NCBI GenBank assembly: GCA_012515725.1 | Contig: JAAYXU010000119.1 | Location: 1 to 5,750, forward strand | DNA: 5,750 nucleotides | Direction: 5' to 3' | From: Clostridiales bacterium | Lineage (GTDB): Bacteria > Bacillota > Clostridia > Christensenellales > UMGS416 | Shown: positions 1 through 5,750 of the stretch, piece by piece | Layout: each line of letters opens with the position of its first letter | Numbering within the stretch: the stretch's first letter is position 1 | Program-made: the position numbers and the translations under genes | The notes under the pieces: model-generated | What the model was told of the DNA's origin: nothing | Database searches by the model: none | The model's input: the letters and a program-made list of their open reading frames with translations, nothing else

Positions 1-345
1 CGTGACGGCAATCACCGCGTATTCATCCTCAGTCAACTCTCCGACATAGCGAGCGGGCAGCAGCGCACCGTCAATCGCCCCGTCCTTCAATGCCGTGATG
101 ATTTCCTCGTATCCGTCTAAAAAGGAAACGGTGTAGTCCGAATTCGTATCTGCTAGCGCCAAATAAGCGCAATACGACAATGGTTCGCGCTTGAGTCCAA
201 TGTGTATTGGCTGCCCTGCCGTTCCCCGCTCGAGGATACTTGCTACGGCCGCGGCAACGAATAGGACAATAATTAGAAGTATCAGCGACCCGTTCTGCCG
301 GATTGAATTTATCGTTTTCTTTCCATTCGGGTTTATTTCATTCAT
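1..345 (-). CDS. ABC transporter substrate-binding protein, N-terminal part (cut by window edge)
   Basis: The gene runs leftward from ATG at 345 and leaves the window with 115 codons visible and no stop. Residues 1-19 are polar and basic. Residues about 20-36 are a hydrophobic segment (LILLIIVLFVAAAVA) that could be a signal peptide with an AVA-type cleavage site or a membrane anchor. There is no lipobox cysteine after it, unlike most Gram-positive binding proteins. The mature part opens with a beta strand IHIGLKREP, followed by YTVSFLDGYEEIITALKDGAIDGALLPA. This pattern (probe for effect, count of binding-site occupancy, 'A-x-P-A') resembles the first lobe of type II periplasmic binding proteins of the NMT1/SsuA/TM0202 kind. 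The start is supported by AGAAGG five bases upstream. It overlaps the ABC-F stop by 8 nt, so the two are probably cotranscribed and translationally coupled. The ligand cannot be inferred. Permease and ATPase genes would be expected to the left, outside the window. Confidence 0.72.
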   Translation of the reverse strand, partial: MNEINPNGKKTINSIRQNGSLILLIIVLFVAAAVASILERGTAGQPIHIGLKREPLSYCAYLALADTNSDYTVSFLDGYEEIITALKDGAIDGALLPARYVGELTEDEYAVIAVT

Positions 346-2275
346 GAGGACCTTCTTGCATCGTCTCTTCCGACAACGCTTCCCATTCGCCGAGAAGATC
401 GGCAAGCCGCTGTCCAAGCGCGCCGTGCCGTATGCCAAGCTCGGTAAGCTCGTCCGCGGGTATATGAAGCGGCTGCGAGAGCGCGCTCTCCACGGCGGTG
501 ATTTCGTCCTCCACGGCCGCGATCTCGGTCTCGACGCGGGCGAGCTCCGCGCGCCGCCGCCGCGCTTCTTCCCGGACACGGCGCTCCCTGCGCTCAGCGC
601 GCGCTGCCTGGGTGCGCGTCATAGCCGGGGAGGTAAAGGACGGCTCCGGCTCCGCCTGCGTCCGGGATTTACGCTCCAGATACTCCGCCCAGCTCCCCGG
701 ATAATCGGCGAGGCCGTCCTCATTGAGCTCCAGCACGCGCGTGGCGACCCGGCTTATGAAGTAGCGGTCATGGCTGATGAACAGCACCGTGCCCGGAAAA
801 TCGATGAGCGCGTCCTCCAGCACCTGGCGGCTGTCCATATCCAGATGGTTGGTGGGTTCGTCAAGGAGTAGCAGGTTTCCTCTGCTCAGCATGAGCTTGA
901 GCAGCTCCAGCCGCCCCTTCTCGCCTCCCGAGAGCATGTCAACGGTCTTATATATATCATCTCCCCGGAAAAGGAATGCCGCGAGCGTGTCGCGCACCTG
1001 CTGCGGTTTCAGCTGCCGATACGCGTCCCATACCTCGTCCAGCACGGTTTTATGGGCATTAAGCTCGCTCTGCATCTGATCGTAATAGCCGATCTCAACG
1101 CCCGCGCCTCTGCGGATTTCACCCGCTACCGGGCGCAGCGCTCCGCGGATGAGGGAGAGCAGCGTGGTCTTGCCTATACCGTTTGGACCGATGAGCGCGG
1201 CTCTTTCACCCAGCCGAAGCTCGAGAGACAGTCCCTCAAAGAGTTTTTTTTCGCCGAAAGCCATGCTCAAGCCATGGATTTTCAGCGCTTCCTCTCCGCT
1301 GCGCCGTCCGGCGTCCAGCCGGAAATGCAGCGTTGGGCCGGTCTGCGGACGCTCCATCCGCTCTATCCGGTCGAGCTTCTTTTCCCACGATTTGGCGGCA
1401 CGGAAGCTCTTCTCCCGTCCCCAAGCTCTGTACCGCGCGATGATCGCCTCGTGGCGGGCTATCTCCTGCTGGTTTGCCTCGAAGGCGGCCATCTGCTGGC
1501 GGTATCGTTCCTCGCGCGCCGCCAGATAGTGCGTAAAATTACCTGGGCAAACCCATATGTGGCCGAAGGAAAGTTCGGCTATCGTATCGCACACGGCGTC
1601 CAGAAACCAGCGGTCGTGCGACACCACAAGCACAGCGCCCGGCCACGCCTTGAGCGTGTTCTCGAGCCACGCGGCCGCCGCCAGATCCAGGTGGTTGGTG
1701 GGCTCGTCCAGCAGCAGCACATCGGGCCTGCGCAGCAGCAGCCGCGCCAGCGCGAGCCGCGAGCGCTGGCCGCCCGACAGCGTGTCCACGGGCTGCTCGT
1801 CGCATTCCGGGGGAAGGCCCAGGCCCCGCAGCACGCCCGTAATGGCGCTGCGCCATCCGTAGCCCCCGGACTCCTCAAAGCGCCGCGTCAGCCGGTCGTA
1901 CTCGTCGGCCAGACGCTCGTACGCCCTGGGGTCGCTGTCATGGACCACGCCCATCTTCGCCTCGATTTGCCGCATCCTGCGCTCCATCGCGAAGACCGGT
2001 TCGAAAACCGCCTTCATCGTTCCCCATACCGTTTCCGAGCCCTCCAGGCGATCATCCTGGGTCAGCATCTCCATCGACAGCGGACCCGGGCGGCTTACAT
2101 GACCGCGGTCGGGCTCCAGCGTTCCCGTCAGTATGTTGAGGAGCGTGGTTTTCCCCGCTCCATTTGGGCCGACGAGTCCCAGGCGCTGCCGATCCGACAG
2201 CGTCAGCGACACTCCTTCCAGCACCGTCTCAGCGCCGAAGCTTCTGTATATGTCGTTGCAGGACAGCGCGATCAT
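338..2275 (-). CDS. ABC-F family ATPase, YdiF-like (ribosome-associated)
   Basis: A 645-residue soluble protein with two fused ABC ATPase domains and no membrane segments, as in ABC-F proteins, which act on ribosomes and not in transport. Domain 1 has Walker A GPNGAGKTT (36-44), signature LSGGQ (166-170), Walker B/DEPTNHLD (187-197, E191) and switch His (H220). A charged helical linker spans about 250-312 and includes FRAAKSWEKKLDRIERMERP. Domain 2 has Walker A GPNGIGKTT (363-371), LSGGE (448-452), DEPTNHLD (472-479, E473) and H502. Residues about 553-600 form an Arg/Glu-rich coiled-coil tail like that of Uup/YdiF members. All catalytic motifs are intact. The linker looks of ordinary length, so an antibiotic-resistance ABC-F is less likely. 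The start at 2275 is chosen because GGAG lies 7 nt upstream and because a longer in-frame start at 2338 would fall within the -35 box of the gene's own promoter. GC content looks higher than in the neighbouring genes. The ABC-F assignment is certain; the YdiF subgroup is probable. Confidence 0.95.
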   Translation of the reverse strand: MIALSCNDIYRSFGAETVLEGVSLTLSDRQRLGLVGPNGAGKTTLLNILTGTLEPDRGHVSRPGPLSMEMLTQDDRLEGSETVWGTMKAVFEPVFAMERRMRQIEAKMGVVHDSDPRAYERLADEYDRLTRRFEESGGYGWRSAITGVLRGLGLPPECDEQPVDTLSGGQRSRLALARLLLRRPDVLLLDEPTNHLDLAAAAWLENTLKAWPGAVLVVSHDRWFLDAVCDTIAELSFGHIWVCPGNFTHYLAAREERYRQQMAAFEANQQEIARHEAIIARYRAWGREKSFRAAKSWEKKLDRIERMERPQTGPTLHFRLDAGRRSGEEALKIHGLSMAFGEKKLFEGLSLELRLGERAALIGPNGIGKTTLLSLIRGALRPVAGEIRRGAGVEIGYYDQMQSELNAHKTVLDEVWDAYRQLKPQQVRDTLAAFLFRGDDIYKTVDMLSGGEKGRLELLKLMLSRGNLLLLDEPTNHLDMDSRQVLEDALIDFPGTVLFISHDRYFISRVATRVLELNEDGLADYPGSWAEYLERKSRTQAEPEPSFTSPAMTRTQAARAERRERRVREEARRRRAELARVETEIAAVEDEITAVESALSQPLHIPADELTELGIRHGALGQRLADLLGEWEALSEETMQEGPHE

Positions 2276-2309
2276 ACAGCCTCTCCTCTTATATGCCAGT
2301 GCGAAGGCT

Positions 2310-2338
2310 AGTATATCGTATATGGGGAGGATTTTCAA
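2310..2338 (-). promoter_or_regulatory. Sigma-A promoter of the ABC-F/binding-protein operon
   Basis: On the minus strand, TTGAAA (2338-2333) is followed by a 17-nt spacer (2332-2316) and TATACT (2315-2310). Each hexamer is one base or two from consensus and the spacing is optimal. Transcription would begin near 2303, leaving an untranslated leader of about 28 nt that carries the GGAG Shine-Dalgarno sequence before ATG at 2275. No start site was measured; this is a sequence match only. Confidence 0.8.
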
Positions 2339-2370
2339 ATGGGGCGCGGTGGTTCGCTTTTTTGAAAATC
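2330..2370. repeat. 10-bp perfect inverted repeat spanning divergent -35 elements
   Basis: The arm GATTTTCAAA (2330-2339) is the exact reverse complement of TTTGAAAATC (2361-2370), with 21 bp between them. The left arm contains the leftward -35 box TTGAAA of the ABC-F promoter, and the right arm contains a rightward TTGAAA that may serve rnj. It could be an operator for a dimeric regulator, or just two similar -35 regions facing away from each other. Confidence 0.6.
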
Positions 2371-2402
2371 ATGTTTTTTAATCCCTCTAAATAATGTATA
2401 CT
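2362..2402 (+). promoter_or_regulatory. Probable promoter region of rnj
   Basis: Two readings are possible. TTGAAA (2362-2367) with an 18-nt spacer gives TCTAAA (2386-2391), a four-of-six match to the -10 consensus. Alternatively TATACT (2397-2402) is a better -10 hexamer but has only a T-run at the expected -35 place. Both lie 45-60 nt ahead of the rnj start codon. The presence of a promoter here is likely because the upstream gene is divergent; which hexamers are used is uncertain. Confidence 0.45.
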
Positions 2403-2446
2403 AGAGAATATTGGCTCGCGTATTCGCGCTGGAGGATCACTTACGA

Positions 2447-4099
2447 ATGAAGAAGTTGAACATTATCCCGCTGGGCGGCGCCGAGGAAATCGGCAAGAAT
2501 ATCATGGCCATAGAATACGGCGACGACATGATCGTAGTCGACTGCGGTATGGCTTTCCCCGAAGTCGAGATGCTGGGCATCGATCTGGTCATCCCGGACT
2601 TTTCATTTCTCATCGCCAATAAGGAGAAAATACGCGCCGTACTCATCACGCACGGACACGAGGACCATATCGGCGCGCTGCCGTATCTCTTAAGGCAGAT
2701 CGACGTTCCGGTATACGGCACGGCCTTCACGCTGGCGCTTATCGAAACAAAGCTTATTGAGCACGGTATAGAGAACGCCAAGCTCAAAAAGATCAAACCA
2801 CGGGACACGCGTAAGTTCGGGTGTTTCGAGGTAGAGTTCATACGCACCACCCACAGTACGCTCGATACGGTCGGCCTGGCGATCCGTACTCCAATCGGCA
2901 TCATCGTTCATACCAGCGACTTTAAGGTCGACTATACGCCGGTGGGCGGAGAGCCTATCGATCTGAACCGTTTCGCGGCGCTGGGGGAGGAAGGGGTGCT
3001 GCTCATGATGGCCGACAGCACTAACGCCGAGCGGCCCGGATACACGATGTCAGAGCGTACGATCGGAGAGAGCCTGGACGCGCTTTTTCAGGAAACCAAG
3101 GGACGCATCATCATATCCACGTTCTCCTCGAACATACACAGGATCCAGCAGATATGCGACAGCGCCCGCGCATACAATCGCAAGGTCAGCTTCACAGGCC
3201 GCAGTATGCTGCGGATCGTGGGCGTGGCGCAGGAACTGGGTCTGCTCCGGATCAAGGAGGACATGCTGGTGGGCATTAACCGGCTCGACGGCGTGGCCGA
3301 CCGGAAGCTCGTCATCATCACGACCGGCAGTCAGGGAGAGCCGATGTCGGGACTCGTCCGCATGGCATCCCGCGAGCATGCGCAGGTGCAGATCCGGGAG
3401 GGGGACACTGTCATCATTTCGGCGCTGCCCATACCGGGCAACGAAAAGTTCGTCTACCGGGTCATCAACCAGCTCTTCCGCTGCGGCGCGAACGTCATAT
3501 ATGGCGCGCTGGCCGATGTGCATGTGTCGGGGCACGCCTGCCAGGAGGAGCTCAAACTCATGCATTCGCTTGTCAAACCAAAGTATTTTGTACCGGTGCA
3601 CGGCGAATACCGCCACCTGCTGCTGCACGCGAAGCTGGCCGAGAGTATGGGCATGTCTCCCAAGAACATACTGCTGCCGCAGAACGGGCGTATCATTCAG
3701 CTCACGAAGAACAGGATCAGCGAAGGAGGAGAGGTGCACTCGGGCGGCGTGATGGTCGACGGTCTGGGCATCGGCGATGTGGGCGACATCGTGCTGCGCG
3801 ACCGCAAGCATCTCTCCGAAGACGGGCTCATGATCGTCATACTGACCATATCGAGGGACAGCGGGAAGCTGCTGGCCGAGCCTGACGTCATCAGCCGGGG
3901 CTTTGTATATGTGCGCGCCAGCGAGGAACTCATGGACGAGGCGCGCAAAGTGGTCAAGGATACGATTTCATCACTGGCAAGCCGCCCGACGCCCGACTGG
4001 ACGACAGTCAAGTCCGACGTAAAGACCGCGCTAAATAAGTTCCTCTACGAAAGAACAAAGCGCCGTCCTATGATACTGCCGGTCGTTGTTGAAATCTGA
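2447..4099 (+). CDS. rnj: Ribonuclease J (MBL/beta-CASP endo- and 5'-3' exoribonuclease)
   Basis: A 550-residue protein, close to the 555 residues of Bacillus subtilis RNase J1. RNase J cuts RNA internally and degrades it from the 5' end in mRNA turnover and rRNA maturation. The metallo-beta-lactamase core shows HGHEDH (69-74), H136 in TTHS, D158 in HTSDFK and the late H385 in PVHGEYRH, which together supply the two-zinc site at a constant offset of five or six from J1 numbering. The beta-CASP part begins near ADSTNAERPG (189-198) and includes the conserved VHVSGHA (358-364). A C-terminal domain spans roughly 455-550 (LTISRDSGKLL...EPDVISRGFVYVR). The intact HGHEDH points to an active J1-type enzyme, unlike the degenerate motif of J2. 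ATG at 2447 is preferred because GGAGG lies 11 nt upstream (2431-2435) and the protein then starts MKKLNIIPLGGAEEIGKN, as in the family. An in-frame TTG at 2411 precedes the Shine-Dalgarno sequence and is unlikely. Its calling as rnjA versus a single rnj is not decidable here. Confidence 0.96.
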   Translation: MKKLNIIPLGGAEEIGKNIMAIEYGDDMIVVDCGMAFPEVEMLGIDLVIPDFSFLIANKEKIRAVLITHGHEDHIGALPYLLRQIDVPVYGTAFTLALIETKLIEHGIENAKLKKIKPRDTRKFGCFEVEFIRTTHSTLDTVGLAIRTPIGIIVHTSDFKVDYTPVGGEPIDLNRFAALGEEGVLLMMADSTNAERPGYTMSERTIGESLDALFQETKGRIIISTFSSNIHRIQQICDSARAYNRKVSFTGRSMLRIVGVAQELGLLRIKEDMLVGINRLDGVADRKLVIITTGSQGEPMSGLVRMASREHAQVQIREGDTVIISALPIPGNEKFVYRVINQLFRCGANVIYGALADVHVSGHACQEELKLMHSLVKPKYFVPVHGEYRHLLLHAKLAESMGMSPKNILLPQNGRIIQLTKNRISEGGEVHSGGVMVDGLGIGDVGDIVLRDRKHLSEDGLMIVILTISRDSGKLLAEPDVISRGFVYVRASEELMDEARKVVKDTISSLASRPTPDWTTVKSDVKTALNKFLYERTKRRPMILPVVVEI

Positions 4100-4125
4100 C
4101 AGGGAGCCAAATGTGCCGGGCGAGC

Positions 4126-4147
4126 ATGAAGCTTACGTAAACTTCAT
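4126..4147. repeat. 22-bp near-perfect palindrome between rnj and mltG
   Basis: Arms ATGAAG (4126-4131) and CTTCAT (4142-4147) flank a perfectly palindromic core TTACGTAA (4133-4140); only the pair 4132/4141 (C and A) fails to match. It starts 27 nt after the rnj stop and ends 6 nt before the possible -35 of the mltG promoter. No T-run follows, so it is not a standard intrinsic terminator. It could be an operator for a dimeric regulator acting on mltG, or an RNA hairpin at the 3' end of the rnj transcript. Confidence 0.6.
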
Positions 4148-4153
4148 CGATAT

Positions 4154-4185
4154 TTGATTAAAGTGAAACAAAATGCGTGTATAAT
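4154..4185 (+). promoter_or_regulatory. Probable promoter of mltG
   Basis: A perfect -10 hexamer TATAAT lies at 4180-4185. The best upstream hexamer, TTGATT (4154-4159), is 20 nt away, which is longer than the usual 16-18 nt; nothing better lies at the ideal distance. Transcription would start near 4192, very close to the GGAGG (4195-4199), giving a leader of under 20 nt. An alternative is that mltG is mainly read through from rnj. Confidence 0.5.
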
Positions 4186-4209
4186 GGTTTTGATGGAGGG
4201 AGTGTAAGG

Positions 4210-5415
4210 ATGAACCGGAGCCCTGACAGAAATGAGCGAATAGGCGATATGTCCCGCGCTTCGGACAGACAGCACCTCCGCCGTCTGCTGGAGGGAGGAT
4301 GGTCTTTTGTTCGTCCCCTGTTGATCCTTACATCCAGCGTGCTTCTCATACTGTCGGGGTGCCTGTGGGCATGGGACTACGTCGACAGCAATTATTTAAA
4401 GCCCGTGGACGCGGACGACCATACGCCTGTCGTCGTGGACATTGAGTCTCGCTCTACCGTCAGCACCATCGCGCGGATACTCGAGGAAAACGGAATCATA
4501 CGCAATAAAAGCGTATTCAAATACTATGTGGATCTCATGGGATACGGCAGCAAGCTCAAGGCCGGCACCTATATACTTAATCGCCAAATGTCGATTTACG
4601 AGATCATGGAGAAGCTCGCCAGAGGCGAGGGTAAAGCGAAGGTCATGAAGTTCCTTGTGATCGAGGGAATGACGATCGAGGCAATGGCAGAATCGCTTGT
4701 TCAGCAGAAGGCGATCGACAGCAAGGATGAATTCCTCAGCCTTTGCAGGGACGGGGATTCCTTCATGAAATATGCGGCGATATCGGATATTGACACCCCT
4801 GAGAACGAAAACCGCAAGTACCTGCTGGAAGGATATTTGTTTCCGGCCACCTATGAAATCTATGTCGATTCCTCAGAGGAAACCGTCATAGAGAAGATGC
4901 TAAATAAATTTACGCTCGTCATGAAACAGGAATATATCGAGCGGGCCGAGCAGCTAAATATGACTGTGGATCAGGTTATAACGCTCGCTTCGATGATCGA
5001 GAGGGAGGGGAAAACCTCCGATTTTGCCCGAATCTCCGCGGTGTTCCACAACAGGATGAACGATGAAATGCGCCTTGAGTCCGACGCGACTGTACAGTAT
5101 GCTCTGGGTATACGCAAGCTCTACCTGACCGATGAGGAGATCAAGATTGATTCGCCCTATAATACATATAAAATAGACGGACTGCCCATCGGGCCAATAT
5201 GCAGCCCCTCCCAGAAGGCAATCGAGGCGGCGCTCTATCCCGACGAGACAACGATGTCGGAAGGATACTATTATTTCGCGACCAAGGATCCCATGTCGGG
5301 CGAGCTTAACTTCAGCAAGACGCTTGAGGAGCATGAAGCCGCGGTCGAACAGTACAGGCCTCTTTGGAAAGCTTACGACGAAGGCCAGTATGATGAATTA
5401 AACCAGCAGCCTTAG
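4210..5415 (+). CDS. mltG: Endolytic murein transglycosylase MltG (YceG family)
   Basis: A 401-residue membrane-anchored enzyme that cuts nascent glycan strands of peptidoglycan outside the membrane and is thought to set strand length by releasing them from the synthase. A cytoplasmic N-terminus of about 35 polar residues precedes one membrane segment (about 36-56). A LysM-like domain follows at about 73-140 (VDIESRSTVSTIARILEENG). The catalytic domain has LEGYLFP (206-212), ASMIEREG (260-267) with E264 as the expected catalytic glutamate, SDATVQYALG (291-300), YNTY...GLPIGPICSPS (317-334) and YYYFATKD...FSKTLEEH (353-375). All family landmarks are present. Start ATG 4210 has GGAGG at 4195-4199, 10 nt upstream; a longer in-frame GTG at 4177 overlaps the -10 box and is rejected. 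It follows rnj by 110 bp on the same strand and is followed by an rRNA operon. In B. subtilis the homologue yrrL is followed instead by yrrMNO-udk-greA. Confidence 0.95.
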   Translation: MNRSPDRNERIGDMSRASDRQHLRRLLEGGWSFVRPLLILTSSVLLILSGCLWAWDYVDSNYLKPVDADDHTPVVVDIESRSTVSTIARILEENGIIRNKSVFKYYVDLMGYGSKLKAGTYILNRQMSIYEIMEKLARGEGKAKVMKFLVIEGMTIEAMAESLVQQKAIDSKDEFLSLCRDGDSFMKYAAISDIDTPENENRKYLLEGYLFPATYEIYVDSSEETVIEKMLNKFTLVMKQEYIERAEQLNMTVDQVITLASMIEREGKTSDFARISAVFHNRMNDEMRLESDATVQYALGIRKLYLTDEEIKIDSPYNTYKIDGLPIGPICSPSQKAIEAALYPDETTMSEGYYYFATKDPMSGELNFSKTLEEHEAAVEQYRPLWKAYDEGQYDELNQQP

Positions 5416-5457
5416 TCCGTAATCCTATTTATAAATCATAAAGATATAATAGATATA

Positions 5458-5485
5458 CGGCGCTGGGATTGCGGCGTTTTCTTGT
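5458..5485 (+). terminator. Probable rho-independent terminator after mltG
   Basis: CGGCGC (5458-5463) and GCGGCG (5471-5476) pair over five G-C pairs with one internal G/G mismatch (5460/5474) around a 7-nt loop, followed at once by TTTTCTTGT (5477-5485). It lies 42 nt after the mltG stop and well before the rRNA promoter, the expected place. The mismatch makes the hairpin imperfect, so termination may be partial. Confidence 0.5.
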
Positions 5486-5520
5486 GATCATGAGCATCCT
5501 TATCGAAAACAGACCGTTAC

Positions 5521-5569
5521 AATTAAATAAAAATTGGCTATTGACATGCGATGATGGTTTTGTTATCAT
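5521..5569 (+). promoter_or_regulatory. Strong rRNA operon promoter with AT-rich UP element
   Basis: A consensus -35 TTGACA (5541-5546), an optimal 17-nt spacer (5547-5563) and a -10 TATCAT (5564-5569, one base off) form a strong sigma-A promoter. The 20 bp directly upstream (5521-5540) are almost all A and T and look like an UP element for the RNA polymerase alpha subunit. A 10-bp palindrome, ATCATATGAT (5565-5574), overlaps the -10 box. Transcription should start at about 5576-5577, roughly 145 nt before the 16S rRNA. Confidence 0.88.
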
Positions 5570-5576
5570 ATGATTC

Positions 5577-5720
5577 GCCGCGCCAAACAGAGGCGGCAAA
5601 ATGGCTCCTTGAAAACCACATAGCGAACATACGCCAAGAACAAGTAAAAGGTTCAAGAAGAGTTTCTGAAGGCGTGCTGGAAACCGGAAGGTAGAAAGCA
5701 AGCTAAAAAGGACAGACTTT
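5577..5720 (+). promoter_or_regulatory. rRNA leader with boxB/boxA-like antitermination elements and 16S 5' processing region
   Basis: The transcribed leader opens with a GC hairpin: GCCGC (5577-5581) can pair with GCGGC (5593-5597), or CGCC (5581-5584) with GGCG (5592-5595) around AAACAGA. It is followed by TGGCTCCTTGAAAAC (5602-5616), which resembles the Gram-positive boxA (TGTTCTTTGAAAAC-like) where NusB/S10 bind to keep polymerase from terminating. This hairpin-then-boxA order fits a boxB-boxA leader. Further on, ACGCC (5631-5635) pairs with GGCGT (5671-5675), enclosing a small hairpin built from TTCAAGAA and TTCTGAA (5652-5670). Sequence flanking 16S rRNA normally pairs with the region after its 3' end to form the processing stem; that partner is outside the window. 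Confidence 0.6.
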
Positions 5721-5750
5721 TAATATGAGAGTTTGATCCTGGCTCAGGAC
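5721..5750 (+). rRNA. rrs: 16S ribosomal RNA, first ~30 nt (cut by window edge)
   Basis: The universal 16S opening AGAGTTTGATCCTGGCTCAG begins at 5728, which corresponds to E. coli position 8, so the mature 5' end is about 5721. The bases AGGAC that follow fit many bacteria. Only the extreme 5' end is present, so it gives no useful taxonomic resolution. Confidence 0.96.

Noticed and set aside
191..871. 226-codon plus-strand open frame across the ABC-F/binding-protein junction
   Set aside because: It is antisense to two well-supported genes, lacks a ribosome binding site and has no family resemblance.
338..2275. Antibiotic-resistance type ABC-F (Vga/Lsa/Msr-like)
   Set aside because: The interdomain linker seems of ordinary length and its FRAAKSxEKxLDRIE pattern and coiled-coil tail fit YdiF/Uup-type housekeeping members.
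1052..2311. 419-codon open frame on the plus strand opposite the ABC-F gene
   Set aside because: It has no Shine-Dalgarno sequence, its product is Arg/Gln/His-rich without recognisable domains, and the opposite strand carries all ABC-F motifs. It is a by-product of high GC.
3050..3811. 253-codon minus-strand open frame inside rnj
   Set aside because: It is a His/Val/Asp-rich shadow of the conserved beta-CASP region of RNase J and has no start signal.
4100..4125. Intrinsic terminator directly after rnj
   Set aside because: No GC hairpin followed by a T-run is present between the stop codon and the palindrome.
5445..5450. TATAAT hexamer as an upstream second rRNA promoter
   Set aside because: There is no -35-like hexamer at a proper distance and the terminator-like hairpin follows directly, so transcripts would stop. 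Chance in AT-rich sequence is likelier.
5429..5701. 90-codon minus-strand open frame over the rRNA promoter and leader
   Set aside because: It lies across a strong rRNA promoter and leader on the other strand; its hydrophobic stretch comes from AT-rich DNA and nothing supports translation.

Overview
The window holds housekeeping genes of a bacterium that is probably a member of the Firmicutes, most likely Clostridia. The evidence is a catalytically complete ribonuclease J, a YdiF-type ABC-F ATPase, strong purine-rich Shine-Dalgarno sequences before most genes, a Gram-positive-looking rRNA leader, and a 16S rRNA start that reads AGAGTTTGATCCTGGCTCAG. Coding GC is fairly high, especially in the ABC-F gene, and ATA is often used for Ile. 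This would fit a GC-richer clostridial lineage such as Christensenellales, but that placement is only a guess.

Layout. Positions 1-2275 form a leftward operon. An ABC-F ATPase (2275 to 338) overlaps by 8 nt the start of a membrane-anchored or secreted substrate-binding protein (345 leftward, cut by the window edge). A near-consensus sigma-A promoter (TTGAAA, 17 nt, TATACT) drives it and fixes the ABC-F start at 2275. Positions 2276-2446 are a divergent intergenic region with a 10-bp perfect inverted repeat whose two arms each carry a TTGAAA hexamer, one facing each way. Rightward from 2447 come ribonuclease J (2447-4099), a 110-bp gap with a 22-bp near-perfect palindrome and a TATAAT promoter, and the endolytic transglycosylase mltG (4210-5415). 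Then come a probable intrinsic terminator, a strong rRNA promoter with an AT-rich upstream element, a leader with boxB/boxA-like elements, and the first ~30 nt of a 16S rRNA gene.

Function. RNase J degrades and matures mRNA and rRNA, the ABC-F protein probably acts on the ribosome, and the rrn operon supplies rRNA, so much of the window concerns RNA and translation. MltG works in cell-wall synthesis. The truncated binding protein suggests an ABC importer continuing to the left. I see no mobile element, CRISPR array, tRNA, defence system or clearly new system. The points most worth a second look are the intergenic palindromes and the rrn operon placed directly behind mltG.
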